A stretch of 64,000 bases of DNA from Nannocystis bainbridge (GTDB lineage: Bacteria > Myxococcota_A > Polyangia > Nannocystales > Nannocystaceae). Positions 1 to 9,032 of this stretch are shown here, one piece after another. The stretch spans positions 310,001 through 374,000 of the forward strand of contig NZ_JAQNDL010000001.1 in NCBI RefSeq assembly GCF_028368995.1, read 5' to 3'. Every line of letters begins with the position of its first letter. Within the stretch, counting starts at the first letter, position 1. The position numbers were made by a program, and so were the translations under genes. Under the pieces are notes generated by a model. The model worked only from the letters and a program-made list of their open reading frames with translations, searched no databases and was not told where the DNA came from.

Positions 1-130
1 CCTCCTTGCGCAGCGCCTGACAGCCCTCGTGATCGCGTCGCAGCGCCTCCGTGGCCGGGTTCGCCGCCGCGACCGGACCGCTCGCCAGCGCCACCGCGCA
101 CGCCAGCGCCGTCGTCCTGCGCCTCGCCAT
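1..130 (-). CDS. N-terminus of an exported protein (partial, runs off left edge)
   Basis: Reading leftward from an ATG at 130-128 gives 43 codons without a stop before the window ends. The first residues (MARRRTTALACAVALASG) form a typical Sec signal peptide: an Arg-rich start, an Ala/Leu core, and an Ala-rich cleavage region near residues 20-24. The visible mature part is charged (ATEALRRDHEGCQALRKE). It diverges from the kinase that starts at 227, leaving about 96 bases between them. Family unknown; the call rests on the signal peptide and high third-position GC. Confidence 0.55.
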   Translation of the reverse strand, partial: MARRRTTALACAVALASGPVAAANPATEALRRDHEGCQALRKE

Positions 131-226
131 CCCTGCAGTATCGGCCACTTCGGCCTCGCGGACAGCGGTCGCTTCCGCGCCTTCAGGATGCGCCGGCGCC
201 GCCGCGCACACCTTTATACTCGCCGC

Positions 227-1816
227 ATGGCGGGCGACGACATCGACGGCACCGGCCCCACGCAGGCCAACCCTGCGGGTGACGCCCCGACCGACCTCGC
301 CTCTGGCGTCACCCGTCGCGCCGACGCCCCTGACTCGCTGCTCGGGGGCGTGCTCGCCGGTCGCTACCGCATCGATCGCCGCCTCGGATCTGGCGGCATG
401 GGGGCCGTCTACGCCGGCACCCACCTCCTGCTCGATCGCCCGATCGCCGTCAAGATCATCAAGCCGCGCTTCGGCGACGACCCTGGCATCGCCCAGCGCT
501 TCATTCAGGAGGCGCGCGCCGCCTCGGGCATCGGCCACCCTCACGTCGTCGAGATCACCGACTTCGGCGAGACCGAGGGCGGCACCGCCTACTTCGTCAT
601 GGAGCGGCTCGAGGGTGAAGACCTCGCCGACACCGTCACGCGCGAGGGCCCGCTCGCCTGGCCGCGCGTCGTCCACATCAGCGAGCAGATCGCCCGGGCC
701 CTCGCCGCTGCGCACAAGCACGGCGTCGTCCACCGCGACATCAAGCCTGCCAACTGCTTTCGCCTCACCCGCGACGACGACCCCGACTACATCAAGGTCC
801 TCGACTTCGGCCTCGCCAAGGTCGTCGGCAGCGCCTCGCGGGCCGAGCAGGACGCCTCGCTGACCCAGACCGGCGCCCTGCTCGGCACCCCCGGTTACAT
901 CGCCCCCGAGCTCTACCGCGGCCTGTCGGCCGACCACCGCGTCGACATCTACGCTCTCGGCGCCCTCATGCACAAGCTCCTCACCGGCGAGCTGCCGCCG
1001 ATGCGACTCGGCAGCGACGGCCCCTCCGAGCTCTCGCTGGCCGCCGTGCCACCTGGCCTTCAGGCCATCTTGCGTCGCGCCCTCGCCGACGAGCCCGCCG
1101 CCCGTTACCCGACCGCCCAGGCGCTCGCCGTCGACCTGCGCCACCTGGCCGCAGGGACAGGTGTCAGCCTCGACCCTGGCTCCGAGCCGCCGGCCGCCAG
1201 CGGCCCGCTCCTGGCCGTCACCCACGACGCCCGCGGCATCTCCTTCACCATCGGCGCGCCGCTGCTCGGCGCCCTCGTGCTCGGCCTCGGCCTGTTCGCC
1301 TTCTTCAGCTTGCGCGCCGGCTCGCTCCCTCCCGCCGATCCTGCCGGCGTCCCCGTCGAGCCCGCGCGCATCACCGCCGAACCCGGCCCGCCCGTCATCG
1401 CCGCCGCCGCAGCGCCACCGACCTCGCCCTCCGAGCCGCCGACCGTCGAGCCGCCCACCCCAGCCTCGCCCGACGTCCTCGGGCCGAACACCCACGAGCC
1501 CGCGTCACCCGGCGAAACCACCGCGCCCGCCACCACCTCCGGCGCCGACGAGCCCGAACCACGCGCCGCCCTCCCGAAGGGCAGCCCCGCAGCTGTCCAA
1601 AAGGCCATCCGCCGCCGCTGCGCCGGCACCTTCGGCTACACCGTCAAGCTGCAGTGGAAGGCCGACGCCGACGGTCATCTGATCCCCGGCTCGGTCAAGG
1701 TCCTGGGCACGCCCCAGCACAACGACGCCGAGAGCTGCGCCCTGCGTCAGCTCGTCCGCAGCGAGCTCGCCTGGACCCCGGGCGAGACCTACGCCCACGC
1801 CTTCAAGAGCGGCTGA
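227..1816 (+). CDS. Membrane-anchored Ser/Thr protein kinase with AgmX/TonB-C-like tail
   Basis: Hanks-type kinase of 529 residues. The glycine loop is GSGGMGAVY (~54-62), the ATP lysine K76, the catalytic HRD at 169-171, DFG at 193-195, and an activation segment with GTPGYIAPE. One transmembrane segment lies near 340-362, so the N-terminal kinase is cytoplasmic and the Pro/Thr-rich linker plus C-terminal domain are periplasmic. The C-terminal ~75 residues (two Cys, a basic start, 'VKLQWKADADG') resemble the AgmX/PglI or TonB-C fold common in myxobacteria. I chose ATG 227, because upstream in-frame codons give Arg-rich non-conserved sequence. A TATACT lies 7 bases before the ATG, but no -35 is evident. 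The TGA stop is part of a hairpin stem. Target unknown. Confidence 0.9.
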   Translation: MAGDDIDGTGPTQANPAGDAPTDLASGVTRRADAPDSLLGGVLAGRYRIDRRLGSGGMGAVYAGTHLLLDRPIAVKIIKPRFGDDPGIAQRFIQEARAASGIGHPHVVEITDFGETEGGTAYFVMERLEGEDLADTVTREGPLAWPRVVHISEQIARALAAAHKHGVVHRDIKPANCFRLTRDDDPDYIKVLDFGLAKVVGSASRAEQDASLTQTGALLGTPGYIAPELYRGLSADHRVDIYALGALMHKLLTGELPPMRLGSDGPSELSLAAVPPGLQAILRRALADEPAARYPTAQALAVDLRHLAAGTGVSLDPGSEPPAASGPLLAVTHDARGISFTIGAPLLGALVLGLGLFAFFSLRAGSLPPADPAGVPVEPARITAEPGPPVIAAAAAPPTSPSEPPTVEPPTPASPDVLGPNTHEPASPGETTAPATTSGADEPEPRAALPKGSPAAVQKAIRRRCAGTFGYTVKLQWKADADGHLIPGSVKVLGTPQHNDAESCALRQLVRSELAWTPGETYAHAFKSG

Positions 1817-1857
1817 CCTGTCCGCTCAAGGGCGAGGCTGCCCGAAGGGACAGGTCA
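1814..1857. repeat. Hairpin of the CCTGTCC/GGACAGG family overlapping the kinase stop
   Basis: Bases 1814-1823 (TGACCTGTCC) are the exact reverse complement of 1848-1857, giving a 10-bp stem with a 24-nt loop. The kinase stop codon TGA is the first three bases of the stem. A second degenerate copy (ACCTGTCCCTGAGACCAGG) lies near 1891-1909. Same family as the other 3'-end hairpins in this window. Confidence 0.7.
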
Positions 1858-1964
1858 GCGCAGCACCCGAAGACATCGAGCTGCATCCTTCACCTGTCCC
1901 TGAGACCAGGCTCGGCCTCACTCCCTGGTTGACCCCTCGCCTGTCTCACAGACCACTCGCGCGC

Positions 1965-3470
1965 TCACGGCCTCGCTCGCCACAGCGCCCGCCCCACCAG
2001 CCCCGCCATCACCAGCCCGATCGCCGCCACCACGGCGAAGCCGATCAGCAGCCCCGGGTGCCCCGCGCGTGCCAGTCGCACCGCCCCGAGCATCAGCACA
2101 TCTGGTTGCAGCGACCCGAACCCCACGATCGGGCTCGCCCACCCCGCGAAGTGTGAAGTCTCGAGCACGTGCCCGGCCGAGCGGGGGTCGTTCGTCAGCG
2201 CGATCATCCACTCGAAGATCGATCGCGTCGCCAGCCACCCCGTCAGCGCCGCGCTGGCGGTCAGCCCCGACCAGACCCACCGACGCACCCGCACCGACCG
2301 CCGCGGCAGGTCTTCGATCAGCGCCGCCAACCCGATCATCACCAGCGGGATCGCCGGCACCAGGTGACGCGGTCCCAGGCTCCATCCGCCGTACCAGTCG
2401 GTGCGCGCCGACACCACCAGCCAGCGCGTCGCCAGCAGCGACAGCGCCAGCCACGTCGCCGCCGGCGCCCGTCGCAGCGCAGCCCGCATACCGAACAGCC
2501 CCAGCGTCGCCGCCGGCGCGTACAGCCACAGGCTCCGGCCTGGCGCCAGCATCTGCGCCCACAGCCCCGTCCACGGATTGGTCCACGCGCTGTAGTGGCC
2601 GAACCTGCCGGTCTCGAGTGCATCGCCGAAGCGCAGCCACTGCCCGAGCAGCAGCAGCCCGAGGCCGAGCCCTGCCAGCAGCGCCGCGCCGATCAGCCCG
2701 CGCCGCGCCGGCGCCAGCGCTTTGAGACATGCCCCAAGAGACATGCCCTTTCCATCATGCCCCTTCGAACCTGTCCAAAAGGGCACCAGCGCGTACGCCG
2801 CCAGCCACGGCCACGCCACCAGGTTGAGCACGTGGACGTGGACCGCGAAGCCGGCCGCCGCCCCGGCCAGCCACAGTCGGCAATCGGCCGCCCGCGGTCG
2901 GCCGGCCCGCAGCGCCTGCGCCTGAGCGATCGCCACGGCCGCCGCCAGCAGCACCATTGCCGAGAGCGGCTCGCTGAGGAACGTGCGCGTATACGGCCAC
3001 GCCGCCGTGCCGGTCGCGTACGCCAGCCCCGTCCACAGCGCCGCTCTCGGCGACAGCCCGACCCATGCCAGCCAGCGGACCAGCAGCCACGCCGTCGCCG
3101 CCGTCACCAGGCAGTTCGTCAGGCTGACCACCAGGTGCAGCCAGTCGGCCCGCGGCTCGCGCGCGTGGAACGTGAAGTGGTCGGAGCGGACCGCGCGCGT
3201 CCACGCGAACGGCACCCGCGGCGGCGCGGTCGCGCGGCCCAGCGCGTACATCGGCGCCGCCACCAGCGACAGCCCGTGGCCGAACAGCCCGTAGCGGCGG
3301 CCCTCCGGCCCCTCGGCCCAGCCGAACGTCCCTGGCGGGCGTCCTGGCGGTTCACCGGTGCGGTGGGCGATGCCGGCGATGGTCAGCGAGCCGCGCTCGA
3401 CCAGGCTCGCCGTCGTCTGGAACACGATCTCGTCGTCGGGGAACTGGATGCGCCCCGGCGCGGTGCACAA
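1965..3470 (-). CDS. Polytopic membrane protein, glycosyltransferase-39-like, paralogue of 57230-58915
   Basis: About 501 residues with roughly ten hydrophobic segments and short loops. An N-terminal 'TASLVERGSLTIAG' segment followed by 'GRRYGLFGHGLSLVAAP' closely parallels the N-terminus of the second membrane protein at 57230-58915. The layout resembles GT-C/PMT-type glycosyltransferases or mannosyltransferase-like proteins, but no catalytic motif is certain. The only conventional start after the in-frame TAG at 3572-3570 is TTG 3470. However, the preceding codons encode a hydrophobic stretch (AAALFAACAALFLC) matching the paralogue's first membrane helix, so the true start may be a CTG near 3542 or 3566. 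A repeat cluster (2725-2785) is translated in frame as GSKGHDGKGMSLGACLKA between two helices. Confidence 0.7.
   Translation of the reverse strand: MCTAPGRIQFPDDEIVFQTTASLVERGSLTIAGIAHRTGEPPGRPPGTFGWAEGPEGRRYGLFGHGLSLVAAPMYALGRATAPPRVPFAWTRAVRSDHFTFHAREPRADWLHLVVSLTNCLVTAATAWLLVRWLAWVGLSPRAALWTGLAYATGTAAWPYTRTFLSEPLSAMVLLAAAVAIAQAQALRAGRPRAADCRLWLAGAAAGFAVHVHVLNLVAWPWLAAYALVPFWTGSKGHDGKGMSLGACLKALAPARRGLIGAALLAGLGLGLLLLGQWLRFGDALETGRFGHYSAWTNPWTGLWAQMLAPGRSLWLYAPAATLGLFGMRAALRRAPAATWLALSLLATRWLVVSARTDWYGGWSLGPRHLVPAIPLVMIGLAALIEDLPRRSVRVRRWVWSGLTASAALTGWLATRSIFEWMIALTNDPRSAGHVLETSHFAGWASPIVGFGSLQPDVLMLGAVRLARAGHPGLLIGFAVVAAIGLVMAGLVGRALWRARP
2725..2785. repeat. CATGCCC/CATGTCC repeat cluster inside a coding region
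   Basis: Several copies of the family arms (ACATGCCCCAAGAGACATG, CATGCCCCTTCG, CCTGTCCAAAAGGGCA) lie in tandem inside the membrane protein gene. They add a hydrophilic loop without breaking the frame. Confidence 0.6.
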
Positions 3471-3569
3471 AAATAGCGCGGCGCAGGCCGCAAAGAGAGC
3501 GGCTGCGCCGGGCGTACGCGGATTTGGGGTTGTCGGGTCCAGGGCCGAGCCGGTCGGCGAGCGCAGCGG

Positions 3570-4085
3570 CTAGCCGGAGGTGCCGCTGGAGCTGTTGCCC
3601 ATGCACAGCGAGGTGTCGAACGTGCAGGTCACCGGGTCGCAGCCGAGCTGGCCGCCGGCGTTGCCGAGCGACTCGCAGGTGAACCCGTTGAGGTTGCCGC
3701 CGTCGCACTGCTCGTTCGGATCGATGTTGCCGTTGCCACAGCCGGCGGGGTCGGTCGTCTGCGTGGTCGTCGTGGTCGACGTCGAGGTGTCGGGATCACC
3801 GGTGGTGGTGGTGTCCGGCAGCGTGGTCGACGTCGGCCCGTTGGTGGTCGGCGTCACCGTCGTGCTGGTCGTGTCCGGGCCGGTCGTCGGGTCGCCGGTG
3901 GTGGTGCTCGTGCCCGGGGCGCCGGTCGAGGTGTCCGTGCCGCTCGACGTGTCCGTCGTCTGGTTCGTGTTGCTGTTGGTGTTGGGGTTGTTGGTACTGA
4001 AACCGCCCGCACCACCATCGTCCCCGCAAGCGGGAGCGAGACACAGCAAGGAAACGGAGCAAGCGAGCGTACGCCAGGCGGTCAT
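3570..4085 (-). CDS. Thr/Ser-rich linker lipoprotein with DUF4215-type Cys repeat
   Basis: 171 residues from ATG 4085. The signal sequence MTAWRTLACSVSLLCLAPAC ends in a lipobox (LAPAC, Cys20). A long, nearly pure Thr/Ser/Asp/Gly/Pro linker of about 85 residues follows. Then comes a Cys-rich module containing CGNGNIDPNEQCDGGN, the signature of the myxobacterial DUF4215-type repeat, and a Ser/Gly tail. It is probably surface-exposed and tethered to the outer membrane by lipid, with the linker as a spacer. It lies immediately upstream of the membrane protein ending at 1965 and may be co-transcribed with it. Two other linker lipoproteins occur at 11450 and 55096. Function unknown. Confidence 0.75.
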   Translation of the reverse strand: MTAWRTLACSVSLLCLAPACGDDGGAGGFSTNNPNTNSNTNQTTDTSSGTDTSTGAPGTSTTTGDPTTGPDTTSTTVTPTTNGPTSTTLPDTTTTGDPDTSTSTTTTTQTTDPAGCGNGNIDPNEQCDGGNLNGFTCESLGNAGGQLGCDPVTCTFDTSLCMGNSSSGTSG

Positions 4086-4688
4086 GGCGCCTTTATCCCC
4101 AAGGCGCAGCCCGAGGGTCAAGAGAAAAGCGAGCACGACCTCAGAGGCCGTCCGAGCCGGCCCAGAGACCTGCATCACGGGTTTTAGCGACATGCAGGCC
4201 AGTGGAGCCGCGAGCACCCACGCGTCGTCACTGGCACTCGCGCGGTACTTCAAGGACGACCGAGTTGGTGAGTGAGCATTGAAAAATCAGTCCGCGAAGC
4301 GAGACGGCCACGCGGGTCGGCGGCACCACCTTCTGGGCCACCTTCATCGCCGGCCCACGACCGGACCGCGGGCCAATCACCACATGAACTTTGGGACAGC
4401 CAAACCGACGCCGACGGGCCCAGCGAGCACCCGGACATCCGACCGTGACGGACGGGCGAGCCACGGCTCGGCCCGCCCGCTCGCAACCCCTTGTTCGTCG
4501 CATACCCCGCCATGAGTCCGCTGCCGCCCGCGGCGAGGCCCGCCCTCGCGGCCTTCGGGTCCGATTATACCGTATATTTTTAGATCTATTATGACGAAGA
4601 CTTACGCCACTGAACATCAAGTAAATCCGAGCTTGCGAAACAGCCCCTTTGCGCCCCCCACGGCGCGAGTGCTACCACGAAGGTCCAC
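4086..4688. other. Intergenic region, divergent promoters
   Basis: About 600 bases between the divergent lipoprotein and protease genes. I see no credible gene. A short AT-rich patch at 4563-4610 (TATACCGTATATTTTTAG) is unusual in this GC-rich sequence and is a plausible promoter or upstream element for the protease. No copies of the CATGTCC hairpin family were seen here. Confidence 0.4.
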
Positions 4689-7439
4689 GTGACACTCTCC
4701 GATGCTCCTGCCATGACCCCGACCTGGCGCGAGAGCCTGGAACGCGTCTGCGCGGCCGTCGTCTCGGTCCGGATCGACGCCCCGCGCCCCTTCGACACCG
4801 AGTGGAACGGCAGCTCCCAGGCCACTGCGTTCGTCGTCGACGCCGAGCAAGGCCTCCTGCTCAGCAACCGCCACGTCGTCCAGCCCGGCCCCGTGGTCGC
4901 CGAGGCGGTCTTCCTCAACCACGAGGAGATCCCGCTGCGACCGGTCTACCGCGACCCGGTCCACGACTTCGGGTTCTTCCGCTACGACCCCACGGCCCTG
5001 CGCTTCATCCGGCCGCCGGCGCTGCGCCTGCGCCCCGACAAGGCCCTCGTCGGCACCGAGCTGCGCGTGGTCGGCAACGACGCCGGCGAGAAGCTCTCCA
5101 TCCTCGCCGGCACGCTCGCCCGCGTCGATCGCCCGGCGCCGCTCTATGGGTCGAGCAAGTACAACGATTTCAATACCTTTTACCTGCAGGCTGCAAGCGG
5201 AGCGTCAGGTGGATCTTCCGGCTCTCCGGTGGTCGACATCGAGGGCGACGTCATCGCCCTCAACGCCGGCAGCCGGACCCAGGCCGCCTCGAGCTTCTTC
5301 CTCCCGCTCGAGCGAGTGCTGCGCGCCTTCGAGCTGCTGCGTGCGGGTCAGCCGATCTCGCGCGGCACCTTGATGACGACTTTCTCGTACACCCCGTTCG
5401 ACGAGCTGGCGCGCCTCGGCCTCCGCCCCGAGACCGAGCAGGTCTGCCGCGCCGCCGACCCGGGCGGCATCGGCCTGCTCATCGTCGACAAGCTGATCCC
5501 CGGCGGCCCGACCGACAACCTGCTCGAGCCGGGTGACATCCTCCTGCGCGTCGAGGGCGAGTTCATCCCCCGCTTCGTCCCGCTCGAGGCCCGCCTCGAC
5601 GCCTCGGTCGGCCAGACCATCACCCTCGAGCTCGAGCGCGGCGGCCGGCCCCTCACCATCCGCGCCAAGGTCCACGACCTCCACGCCGTCTCCCCCAGCA
5701 CCTATCTCGAGGTTGGCGGCGCGATCCTCCACGACCTCTCCTACCAGCGGGCCCGCAACCCCCAGGTTCCCCTGACCGGCGTGTACCTCGCCAACAGCGG
5801 CTACCTGTTCTCGCCCCTCGACCTCGACCGCGGCGCCGTGGTCCGCGCCATCGCCGGCGTGCCGACGCCGGATCTGGCGGCCGCCGAGGCCGTCCTCGGC
5901 AACTTGCCGCACGCGGCACCCTTCATGGTCCGCTGGATCGACCTCGACCAGCCGACCCGCGAGCACGTCACCGTCCTCACCATGGACCGGCGGTGGTTCG
6001 CCATGACCCGCTCGACCCGCGACGACGCCTCGGGGCGCTGGCCGTCGGCCGAGGCCCCGCCGCCCCCGGCACCTCCGGTGCGCACGCCGGTCACCACCAA
6101 CCTGCCGCCCTCCGACGACATCCGGGTGCAGCAGGTCCAGCCCTCGCTGGTCACGGTCACCTGCAACATCCCGTTCAAGATCGACGGCATCCACGCCACC
6201 CGCTTCGTCGGCGCCGGCCTGGTCGTCGACGCCAAGCGCGGGCTCGTGCTCGTCGACCGCAACACCGTCCCGATCGCGCTCGCCGACATCACCCTCACCG
6301 TCGCCGGCGCGGTCGAGATCCCCGGCGAGATCGCCTTCCTCCATCCGCACCACAACTACGCCCTCGTCGCGTACGACCCGGCCCTCCTCGGCGACACGCC
6401 GATCCGCGCCGTCGACCTCGCCCCGCGCCCGCTCCACCCCGGCGATCCGGTGTGGCTCGTCGGGCTCAAGTCGGGCCACCGCGTGTTCGCCCAGAGCACC
6501 GCCGTCGCAGCCGTCGAGGCCGTCGACTTGCCGCTGCCGCGCCCGCCCCGGTTCCGCGCCATGAACCTCGAGCGGATCTCTCTCACCAGCGCCACCGCCT
6601 CGCTTGGCGGCGCCATCGTCGACAGCGAGGCCCGCGTGCTCGCGCTGTGGGCCGGCTTCTCCTACCAGGACGGCAAGGACCACCGCGTCGCCGAGTACGG
6701 CATCGCCGCCGACCTGTTCGCCGAGGCCGTCGAGATCTTCCGCCGCGGCGAGTCGCCGATCGTCTGCGACCTCGGGGTCGAGTTCGGCACCGTCACCCTC
6801 GCCGAGGCGCGTCACCGCGGCCTGTCCCCAGAGGCAGCCGCCGAGCTCGAGGGCCACGACCCGCTGCGCCGCCAGGTGCTCGTCGTCCAGCGCCTGGCCG
6901 CGTTCGCCCGCGGCTGGCAAGCGGGCGACCTGGTCCTTCGGGCAGGTGGCGCCGCCGTCACCTCGGTCCGCGAGATCGAGCGATCGCTGCGCGGCGGGCG
7001 GGTCACCGTCCGCCTGCTGCGCGACGGCCGGGAGCTCGACCTCGAGGTCGAGACCCGCCCCGACGACGGCCGCGGCACCGACCGCGTGCTCCACTGGGCC
7101 GGCGCGCTGCTGCAGGCCCCGCACCACGCCGCGCTGATCCAGCGCGCCGTCCCCGACGAGGGCGTGTACATCTCGCTCTACTGGTACGGCTCGCCCGCCA
7201 GCCGCTCGCGCCTCCGCGCCGCCCGCCGGATCGTCGCCGCCGAGGACCGCCCCACCCCCGACATCGACAGCTTCCTCGCCGCCGTCGCCGGCAAGCCCGA
7301 CCGCGCCTCCGTCCGCCTCAAGACCGTCGACCTCGACGGCAAGGTCGACCTCCTGACCCTCCGCCTCGACCTCGAGTACTTCCCGACCTACGAGCTCCGC
7401 CGCACCGGCGACGGCTGGATCCGCATCGACCACGCCTGA
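4689..7439 (+). CDS. Nma111-like tandem HtrA/PDZ serine protease, second protease domain degenerate
   Basis: 916 residues from GTG 4689, which has GAAGG five bases upstream; ATG 4713 is an alternative. The first trypsin-like domain (~40-200) carries a full triad: H62 in SNRHVV, D93 in VHDFGF, and S179 in GGSSGSPVVD. PDZ-like domains follow (~225-320, ~335-420). A second protease-like domain (~480-690) has lost all three residues: N525, N556 and G641 stand at the aligned positions. Two more PDZ-like regions follow (~690-900). This order is that of the eukaryotic Nma111/PDZ-protease family, an HtrA duplication with an inactive second half. No signal peptide is visible, so a cytoplasmic or non-classical location is inferred. 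Substrates unknown. Confidence 0.85.
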   Translation: MTLSDAPAMTPTWRESLERVCAAVVSVRIDAPRPFDTEWNGSSQATAFVVDAEQGLLLSNRHVVQPGPVVAEAVFLNHEEIPLRPVYRDPVHDFGFFRYDPTALRFIRPPALRLRPDKALVGTELRVVGNDAGEKLSILAGTLARVDRPAPLYGSSKYNDFNTFYLQAASGASGGSSGSPVVDIEGDVIALNAGSRTQAASSFFLPLERVLRAFELLRAGQPISRGTLMTTFSYTPFDELARLGLRPETEQVCRAADPGGIGLLIVDKLIPGGPTDNLLEPGDILLRVEGEFIPRFVPLEARLDASVGQTITLELERGGRPLTIRAKVHDLHAVSPSTYLEVGGAILHDLSYQRARNPQVPLTGVYLANSGYLFSPLDLDRGAVVRAIAGVPTPDLAAAEAVLGNLPHAAPFMVRWIDLDQPTREHVTVLTMDRRWFAMTRSTRDDASGRWPSAEAPPPPAPPVRTPVTTNLPPSDDIRVQQVQPSLVTVTCNIPFKIDGIHATRFVGAGLVVDAKRGLVLVDRNTVPIALADITLTVAGAVEIPGEIAFLHPHHNYALVAYDPALLGDTPIRAVDLAPRPLHPGDPVWLVGLKSGHRVFAQSTAVAAVEAVDLPLPRPPRFRAMNLERISLTSATASLGGAIVDSEARVLALWAGFSYQDGKDHRVAEYGIAADLFAEAVEIFRRGESPIVCDLGVEFGTVTLAEARHRGLSPEAAAELEGHDPLRRQVLVVQRLAAFARGWQAGDLVLRAGGAAVTSVREIERSLRGGRVTVRLLRDGRELDLEVETRPDDGRGTDRVLHWAGALLQAPHHAALIQRAVPDEGVYISLYWYGSPASRSRLRAARRIVAAEDRPTPDIDSFLAAVAGKPDRASVRLKTVDLDGKVDLLTLRLDLEYFPTYELRRTGDGWIRIDHA

Positions 7440-7991
7440 GCCTGTCCCTCGGGACAGGCCATTTCCACATGTCCTGAAGGACAGGCAACCCGGCACGCCC
7501 CGAGCGCTGCCGTGGCACCTGTCTCGAAGGACATCCGCTCGCGGCCAAATCTCGGTGCCGCAGCCATCGACCAGCGCATATGCGGAGCCGCCTGCGTGCT
7601 CGGACAACATGTCCCCGAGGACATCTCATTCCCTCGCGCACCTGCCTCGCGAGCCGACGCGAACATGTCCCAAGGGACACATTCATAATTGCCGAGTTCG
7701 GCCCCGTCGTCGTCACGCGGATCGAACCCCGGGGTCGGGACGAGCCTGTCCCCAGGGACACCTGCTCATCTGCGCGGAGATTTCCCGAACATGTCCTGAC
7801 GGCCACCCGCTCGACCTCGGCCCCGCGCCGCCGTGATGGACATGTCCCGAAGGACATCCCCCTGTGACACCTGAGTCTCCCCGCACGCTCGCGGCCGCGG
7901 CCCGCGGCCCCGTCGCTTCGGCCCCGCCCGTGCTCGCGGCTCGCCCCGTCAACCGCTTCCTCGGCCGACGCATTCCCGCTACGCTGACTCG
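7440..7991. repeat. Intergenic cluster of CATGTCC/CCTGTCC hairpins
   Basis: This 552-base gap has no gene but many hairpins. CCTGTCC-CTCG-GGACAGG (7441-7458) begins one base after the protease stop. TGTCC-TGAA-GGACA follows (7470-7483), then ATGTCC-CCGA-GGACAT (7609-7624), TGTCC-CAAG-GGACA (7666-7679), a CCTGTCC copy with CCA loop near 7746-7760, and ATGTCC-CGAA-GGACAT (7842-7857). Spacing between copies is irregular, so this is a cluster and not a tandem array. The last ~130 bases before 7992 hold no repeat and probably carry the promoter of the lipoprotein gene. Confidence 0.75.
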
Positions 7992-9032
7992 ATGCGGCTC
8001 GCGTTCGTCGTCGGCCTCGGGCTTCTCGGCGCCTGCGTGCCCAGCGATCATCCCCCGTGGCTCGTCGACCACCCGATGCCCTGGGGCATCGTCGCCAGCG
8101 TCGTCGAGCCGGGCGGTTACTCCACCGGGCTCGTCGTCCCCGAAGGTCGCGTGCGAGCCTCCGCCCTCCCGCTCGACACCCTCGAGCTGCAGTGGATCGC
8201 CGCCACGCCGCCCGGCGTCACCGTCCCCCCGCCGATCTGGTTCATCTGTCCCTCCTACTGCGGCGCGCTGCTCGCCGAGCCCCTCCCGACCTGCCCCTTC
8301 CCGTTGCCGCTGGCGATCACCGAAAATTGTCGCCTCGACGAGGGCGAGCGGGTCCGCCTCAGCCTCGGCGGCGCCTATACGGCCGACGAAACCTTCCTCG
8401 GCCACTTCGGCGTCCTGGCCATCACCGGCGACGGCAGCATCGACGCCGAGACCTGCGTGCAGCGGCTCGGCACCATCCCGCGCAGCGGCCTCGAACGCTG
8501 CCTCGTGCAGACGCGCCTCATCGAGCTGGGCCCGCTAGGCCGGCTCCTTACCACCGTGCCCGGCCTCGTGGACGACGACGCCATCGCCGAGTTGCCCGAC
8601 GACCTCGCCGACGAGCCGGCCGACTTCCACCCCGTGCTCGCCGGCGTGCGCGTGCGTCACTTCGGCCGCGGCGGCCTTCAGGAACAGCTCGCCCAGCCCG
8701 GCGACACGATCGAGGTGCGCGTCGACGACATCGTCCACCTCGTGCCCGAGTTCACCGTCGACTCCGAGCAGGACTACTACGAGATCACGCTGTCGTCCGG
8801 CACCCCGCAGCGCCTGTCGGCCATCCTCAAGAGAGAGTGGTTCTTGACCCGGACCGGCATCACCACGCTGGTCGACACCCTCGACCCTCCCGACGCCGAC
8901 AACATCAGCACCTGGCGCGTCCCCGACGAGCCCGAGCCCATCCTCTTCTACTTCTACTCCACCGACATCCGCCAGGGCCGCGCCTTCGCCAGCCTGCGCT
9001 TCGTCGTCGCGGACGCGACCCCCGCGCCATGA
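7992..9032 (+). CDS. Lipoprotein of unknown function, coupled to a TonB-dependent receptor
   Basis: 346 residues. The N-terminus MRLAFVVGLGLLGAC is a lipoprotein signal with lipobox LGAC (Cys15). The mature part is about 330 residues with scattered Cys (ICPSYCGALL, TENC, AETC, ERC), suggesting disulfides, and a predicted mostly-beta, Pro-rich composition. The stop codon overlaps the start of the next gene (ATGA at 9029-9032), so the two are translationally coupled. A lipoprotein paired with a TonB receptor suggests a surface partner or plug for uptake, by analogy with SusD-like or other receptor-lipoprotein pairs, but no homology to those is evident. Confidence 0.75.
   Translation: MRLAFVVGLGLLGACVPSDHPPWLVDHPMPWGIVASVVEPGGYSTGLVVPEGRVRASALPLDTLELQWIAATPPGVTVPPPIWFICPSYCGALLAEPLPTCPFPLPLAITENCRLDEGERVRLSLGGAYTADETFLGHFGVLAITGDGSIDAETCVQRLGTIPRSGLERCLVQTRLIELGPLGRLLTTVPGLVDDDAIAELPDDLADEPADFHPVLAGVRVRHFGRGGLQEQLAQPGDTIEVRVDDIVHLVPEFTVDSEQDYYEITLSSGTPQRLSAILKREWFLTRTGITTLVDTLDPPDADNISTWRVPDEPEPILFYFYSTDIRQGRAFASLRFVVADATPAP

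Noticed and set aside
4228-4620. A 130-codon minus-strand frame between lipoprotein and protease
   Set aside because: Arg-rich, no motif, and spans what looks like promoter sequence with a low-GC patch.
5205-7610. An 801-codon minus-strand frame opposite the protease
   Set aside because: Asp/Gly/Val-rich shadow of the protease gene with no motif.
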